Positions 60,576-64,000 of a stretch of DNA of 64,000 bases are shown here, one piece after another (position 1 is the stretch's first letter; the number at the start of each line of letters is the position of its first letter). The notes under the pieces are model-generated. The model searched no databases. It saw only the letters and a program-made list of their open reading frames with translations, and was not told the origin of the DNA. Origin of the DNA: Planctomycetia bacterium (GTDB lineage: Bacteria; Planctomycetota; Phycisphaerae; UBA1845; Fen-1342); assembly GCA_015709575.1 (NCBI GenBank), contig CP054190.1:3098616-3162615 (forward strand). The letters run 5' to 3'. Made by a program: the position numbers and the translations under genes.

Positions 60576-62727
60576 GGGCGAACTGCGTCCGACAAAGCGC
60601 CGCGTAAAACGGAGACCGCTCCAGCAACTCCTCATGCCGCCCCATCGCGACCAGCCGCCCCTCATCCAGCACGAGAATCACGCTCGCCCGGGCGATGGTG
60701 CTGTATCGGTGCGCGATGATGAACACGGTGCGACCCCGCACCACGTCGTCGAGCGCCTCCTGGATCCGCGTTTCGGATTCGGTGTCCACCTGGCTGGTGG
60801 CTTCATCGAGAACGAGAATCGGCGGGTCGCGCAGGATCGCGCGGGCCAGCGCGATGCGCTGCCGCTGCCCGCCCGACAGCGTGCGGGCTGAGATCATCGC
60901 GTCCAGGCCGACCGCCTCCACTCCGTCCGTCGTGCTGCGCAGCGCCCGCACAAAATCCTCGATGTGCGCCGTGGCGATCGCCCGCGCGATGCGCTCCTCG
61001 CTGACATCTCCGGCGCCGTAGGCCAGGTTCGCGCGCAGCGTGTCCGTAAACACCACCGCGTCCTGCGTCACCAGCCCGACCCCGCCGCGCAGCGACGCCA
61101 GCGGCAGCCCGGAAATGTCGCGCCCGTCGATACGGATGCAGCCCGAGGTCGGTTCATAAAATCGCAGCAATAACGACATGAGCGACGTCTTGCCCGAGCC
61201 GTTCGGCCCCACCACCGCCGCGACCTGCCCGCGCTCCACCCGCGCGCTCACCTCCCGCAGCACGAGCCGCCGCGGGTTCCCGGGATACGCGAAGCTCACC
61301 CGCTCAAATTCGACCCCCTGCTCGAGCGCCAGCGGCCGCGCGGTGGTCAACGCCGCGCCGCCGGCGTTCTCCTCCTCGCGCAGATCGAGCAGCTCGAACA
61401 GCCGCCCGGCCGAGACGTCCGCCGACTGCAGCCGGTTGTTCACGTTGCCCAGCTTGCGCACCGGGTCCATCATCCCCGCCAAGCAGACCACCGCGGCGAA
61501 GAACAGGTGCGGCTCCAGGTCCCCCGCAAAAACCCGCGTGCCGCCATACAGCACGAACAGGCTAACGGCGCACATCGCCAGGAACTCGAGCGCCGGGTTC
61601 GTGCCCGCATCCACCAGTTCGATGTGGGTCTGCGCGCGGGTGAGGTTGTCGTCCTCGCGGCGGAAGCGCTGCGCCTCGCGCGCCTCCATGCCGTAGGCCT
61701 TCACCACCCGGATCCCGTCCAGCCGCTCGCCCAGGTGATCCAGCAGCCGCCCCCACGACGCGCTCGCGCGCTTCTGGGCGCGCTTCACCATCCGCCCGAA
61801 CGTGCGGATCACGATCGCCCCGATCGGCAGCCCGATCATCGCCACCAGCAGCAGCCGCCAATCAATCGCCAGCGTCAGCGCCAGCACGCCCACCGCCTTG
61901 AGCGGCTCGGCGATCACCTTGCCGAACAGCGTCGATAACCCCACTTCCACCTTCGCGATGTCCGTCGCAAAACGCCCCAGCGTGTCCCCCTGCGATTGCC
62001 CGGCGTGCCACCACATCGGCAGCCGCAGCACGCGCTCCGCCAGCGACGAGCGCAGGTCATGGATGCTCCGCTGCACCGCGTAGTGCACCAGCCCCTCGTT
62101 CGCGAACCGGCACAACCCCCCCAGCAGCGCCACGACCACCAGCAGCCCCATCACGCAGCCAAGCTGATACAGCCGCGCGTCGGCATCTCTGCCGGCTGGC
62201 AAAAACTCCACCACGCGGCGCAGCAGCGGGGCATGCCAGCCCGGCTCGGCCAGCGGCAGCGTGACCGTGCGCTCCCTCCCGTCCCGCGAGATGATCCGCA
62301 CATCGCTCAGCTCGGCCCCGCCGGCGCGCGCAATCCGCGCCAGAATCTCGTACGAACCGGGCGATTCGCCGCCAATCGCGACAATGCGGTCATCATTCGC
62401 GAGCACCGTCGCCGCCGCCGTGCCCGGCCGCACATGGTCGATCGACAGCCCCGCCGGATCGTTCGGCACATCCGTTGGAATCACGATGCCCAGCCGCTGT
62501 TCGGCCTGGGCGCGATGCACCCAATCGGCCAGCGTCTCGTGATCCGTAAACATGACCTTCAGCAGCGGGATCACGCTGGAGATGCTGAACGTATAGAACA
62601 CGCTGACGCCCAGCGCCATCGACAGCCCGATAATCAGCGGGAGCCGATGCGGGCGAAGATAGCGCAGCGCCCGGCGGAACGCGGACAGCCACGCTCGCGG
62701 CGCGGAGAGGCGAGAAGCGGGGTTCAT
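60565..62727 (-). CDS. ABC exporter (MsbA-like) with inserted PDZ-like domain
   Basis: The ATG at 62727 gives 720 residues. The transmembrane half has a first helix at about 29-55 (LPLIIGLSMALGVSVFYTFS), then an unusual roughly 120-residue extracytoplasmic insert (about 60-180) before the second helix; within it, 80-165 reads like a PDZ domain (GLSIDHVRPGTAAATVLAND, DRIVAIGGESPGSYEILARI). The nucleotide-binding half has Walker A (VGPNGSGKTSL), the signature LSGGQRQR, Walker B (ILVLDEATS) and H-loop IIAHRYST. The family exports lipids or drugs, MsbA being the lipid A flippase. The downstream DMT gene is coupled. Confidence 0.92.
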   Translation of the reverse strand: MNPASRLSAPRAWLSAFRRALRYLRPHRLPLIIGLSMALGVSVFYTFSISSVIPLLKVMFTDHETLADWVHRAQAEQRLGIVIPTDVPNDPAGLSIDHVRPGTAAATVLANDDRIVAIGGESPGSYEILARIARAGGAELSDVRIISRDGRERTVTLPLAEPGWHAPLLRRVVEFLPAGRDADARLYQLGCVMGLLVVVALLGGLCRFANEGLVHYAVQRSIHDLRSSLAERVLRLPMWWHAGQSQGDTLGRFATDIAKVEVGLSTLFGKVIAEPLKAVGVLALTLAIDWRLLLVAMIGLPIGAIVIRTFGRMVKRAQKRASASWGRLLDHLGERLDGIRVVKAYGMEAREAQRFRREDDNLTRAQTHIELVDAGTNPALEFLAMCAVSLFVLYGGTRVFAGDLEPHLFFAAVVCLAGMMDPVRKLGNVNNRLQSADVSAGRLFELLDLREEENAGGAALTTARPLALEQGVEFERVSFAYPGNPRRLVLREVSARVERGQVAAVVGPNGSGKTSLMSLLLRFYEPTSGCIRIDGRDISGLPLASLRGGVGLVTQDAVVFTDTLRANLAYGAGDVSEERIARAIATAHIEDFVRALRSTTDGVEAVGLDAMISARTLSGGQRQRIALARAILRDPPILVLDEATSQVDTESETRIQEALDDVVRGRTVFIIAHRYSTIARASVILVLDEGRLVAMGRHEELLERSPFYAALCRTQFAHAH

Positions 62728-62861
62728 CGGACGATATGATAGCGGTTCCCGAGTGGTCCGCTGCGGCCGGCGAACCGGACCCGTCGTATGGCCGTACCGA
62801 CCGAACATGCGGTTCGACGCGCCCCGAGTGCGTACCCGCGTTCCTCCATCGAAGGCATGCC

Positions 62862-64000
62862 ATGGCATCGGCAGTTACGAAGGCGTCGCAGGCTCCCGCG
62901 GCCGTCCGTCGCGAAATCTCGCTCTCCGCGCCGGACATCACCCAGGCGGAGATTGACGCCGCGGTGGCCGTGCTGCGCACGCCGCAGCTTTCGCTCGGTC
63001 CCCGCATCCCCGAGTTCGAGCGGACGTTCACCGATCGGCTCGGATGCGCGCACGGCGTCGCCGTAAACAGCGGCACATCCGGGCTGCACCTGGTCTGCCT
63101 GGCCATGGGGATCGGCGCGGCGGACGAGGTCATCACGTCGCCGTTCTCCTTCATCGCGTCCAGCAACTGCGTGATGTTCGTGGGCGGCAAGCCCGTGTTT
63201 GCGGACGTCGATCCGCACACCTGGCAGATCGACCCGGCGCGGATCGAGGCGCAGATCACGCCGCGGACGAAGGCACTGTTGATTCCGGACATTTTCGGCA
63301 ACATCCCCGACTTCGACCCGATTCTCGCGATTGCGCGAAGGCACAAGCTGCGCGTGATCGAGGATTGCTGCGAGGCCATCGGCGCGACGTATGGCGGCCG
63401 GATCGCCGGCACACTGGGCGAGGCGGGTGTCTTCGGCTTCTACCCGAACAAGCAGATCACCACCGGCGAAGGCGGGATGATCGTCACCAGCGACGACCGC
63501 ATCGCATTCCTCTGCCGCTCGCTGCGAAGCCAGGGGCGCGACCCCGACGGCGGCTGGCTGGCCCACGCGCGGCTCGGCTACAACTTCCGCATGCCCGACA
63601 TGCTGGCGGCCATCGGCACACAGCAGATGCGGCGCCTGGACGAGATCCTCGCGAAGCGCGCCCGCGTCGGAGCGTGGTACACCGAGCGCCTCGCGGATGA
63701 GCCGCGCGTGTCCATGATGCGCGTGGCCCCGCGCGTGAAGCTGAGTTGGTTCGTCATGGTCGTGCGGCTGAGCGACGATTATTCGCAGGCCCAGCGCGAC
63801 GGCATCATGGCGAAGCTCAAGGAACGCGGCATCGCCACCAACAACTACTTCTCCCCGCTGCACCTGCAGCCGTTCTATCAGGAAGCCTGGGGCTATCGAC
63901 CAGGCGACTACCCCGTCTGCGAAGCGCTCAGCGCCCGCACAATCGCACTGCCCTTCCACAATCACCTCACCGAATCCGACGTGGAATACGTCGTGAGCAA
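62862..64000 (+). CDS. DegT/DnrJ/EryC1/StrS-family aminotransferase, 3' truncated by window edge
   Basis: The start at 62862 (MASAVTKASQAP...) opens a frame that runs to the last base. About 379 codons are visible. Motifs: AVNSGTSGLHLVCLA near the cofactor, IPDIFGNIPDFD, EDCCEAIGATYGG, and the PLP Lys in FGFYPNKQITTGEGGM. The family makes amino sugars for O-antigen, capsule or S-layer glycans. It is divergent from the ABC exporter gene, with 134 bp between the starts, so the two may be co-regulated in envelope glycan export. Confidence 0.93.
   Translation, partial: MASAVTKASQAPAAVRREISLSAPDITQAEIDAAVAVLRTPQLSLGPRIPEFERTFTDRLGCAHGVAVNSGTSGLHLVCLAMGIGAADEVITSPFSFIASSNCVMFVGGKPVFADVDPHTWQIDPARIEAQITPRTKALLIPDIFGNIPDFDPILAIARRHKLRVIEDCCEAIGATYGGRIAGTLGEAGVFGFYPNKQITTGEGGMIVTSDDRIAFLCRSLRSQGRDPDGGWLAHARLGYNFRMPDMLAAIGTQQMRRLDEILAKRARVGAWYTERLADEPRVSMMRVAPRVKLSWFVMVVRLSDDYSQAQRDGIMAKLKERGIATNNYFSPLHLQPFYQEAWGYRPGDYPVCEALSARTIALPFHNHLTESDVEYVVS

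Overview
The window is a G+C-rich bacterial chromosome segment that I assign to a member of the Planctomycetota, probably Phycisphaerae-like. The evidence is: secreted proteins ending in planctomycete-style dockerin repeats (the NCDG...FDIDPFV pattern at 3.2-3.8 kb), several families of lipoproteins and VWA/glutamine-amidotransferase-like membrane proteins usual in that phylum, an LPS-type heptose enzyme (HldE), and a Gram-negative style MsbA-like exporter. No rRNA, tRNA or CRISPR array was seen. Because of the high G+C content, long open frames occur opposite almost every real gene; I treated these as shadows.

Layout. 1-16 kb: a truncated DUF4139 gene, then a leftward block (collagen-like lipoprotein, cupredoxin-dockerin fusion, zinc-ribbon membrane protein, MacB-type permease, two exported proteins, the larger one behind a perfect TTGACA-16-TATAAT promoter). 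Next come a rightward exported GEVED protein with a roughly 260-residue Ala/Ser tract, a LOG-family nucleotidase, a receiver-like protein, an M48 protease, a CPBP protease and trpC. 16.9-21.3 kb: a less G+C-rich accessory island (a TIR-domain protein and two lipoproteins) in which every gene is bracketed by copies of a composite palindromic repeat; the last copy supplies the gyrA stop codon and one copy is interrupted by a 97-bp MITE. 21.3-34.8 kb: gyrA, a BACON/TIM-barrel lipoprotein, a SpoIIE-type phosphatase, a sugar isomerase-like protein, hldE-sucC, a HIT protein, and an ECF sigma factor paired with an anti-sigma factor that carries a dockerin-like ectodomain. 35-44.5 kb: rpoB and rpoC with a GNAT-like gene between them and a leader of about 425 nt in front of rpoB. 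44.5-64 kb: ruvX, an FeS-type (6-4) photolyase, a large VWA protein, a PIN-TRAM protein, a kynurenine-pathway pair (3-hydroxyanthranilate dioxygenase and ACMSD) with an exported esterase, a FabG/PhaB reductase, a ROK kinase, a DMT transporter, an ABC exporter with an inserted PDZ-like domain, and the start of a DegT-type aminotransferase.

How it fits together. The housekeeping core (gyrA, rpoBC, trpC, sucC, ruvX) is interleaved with surface functions (lipoproteins, dockerin-like modules, exporters, LPS heptose and amino-sugar enzymes). The most unusual parts are the repeat-bracketed island, the sigma/anti-sigma-dockerin pair, the Ala/Ser (silk-like) exported protein and the PDZ-bearing ABC exporter. 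I found no complete, clearly new multigene system; the repeat-bracketed TIR island is the nearest candidate.
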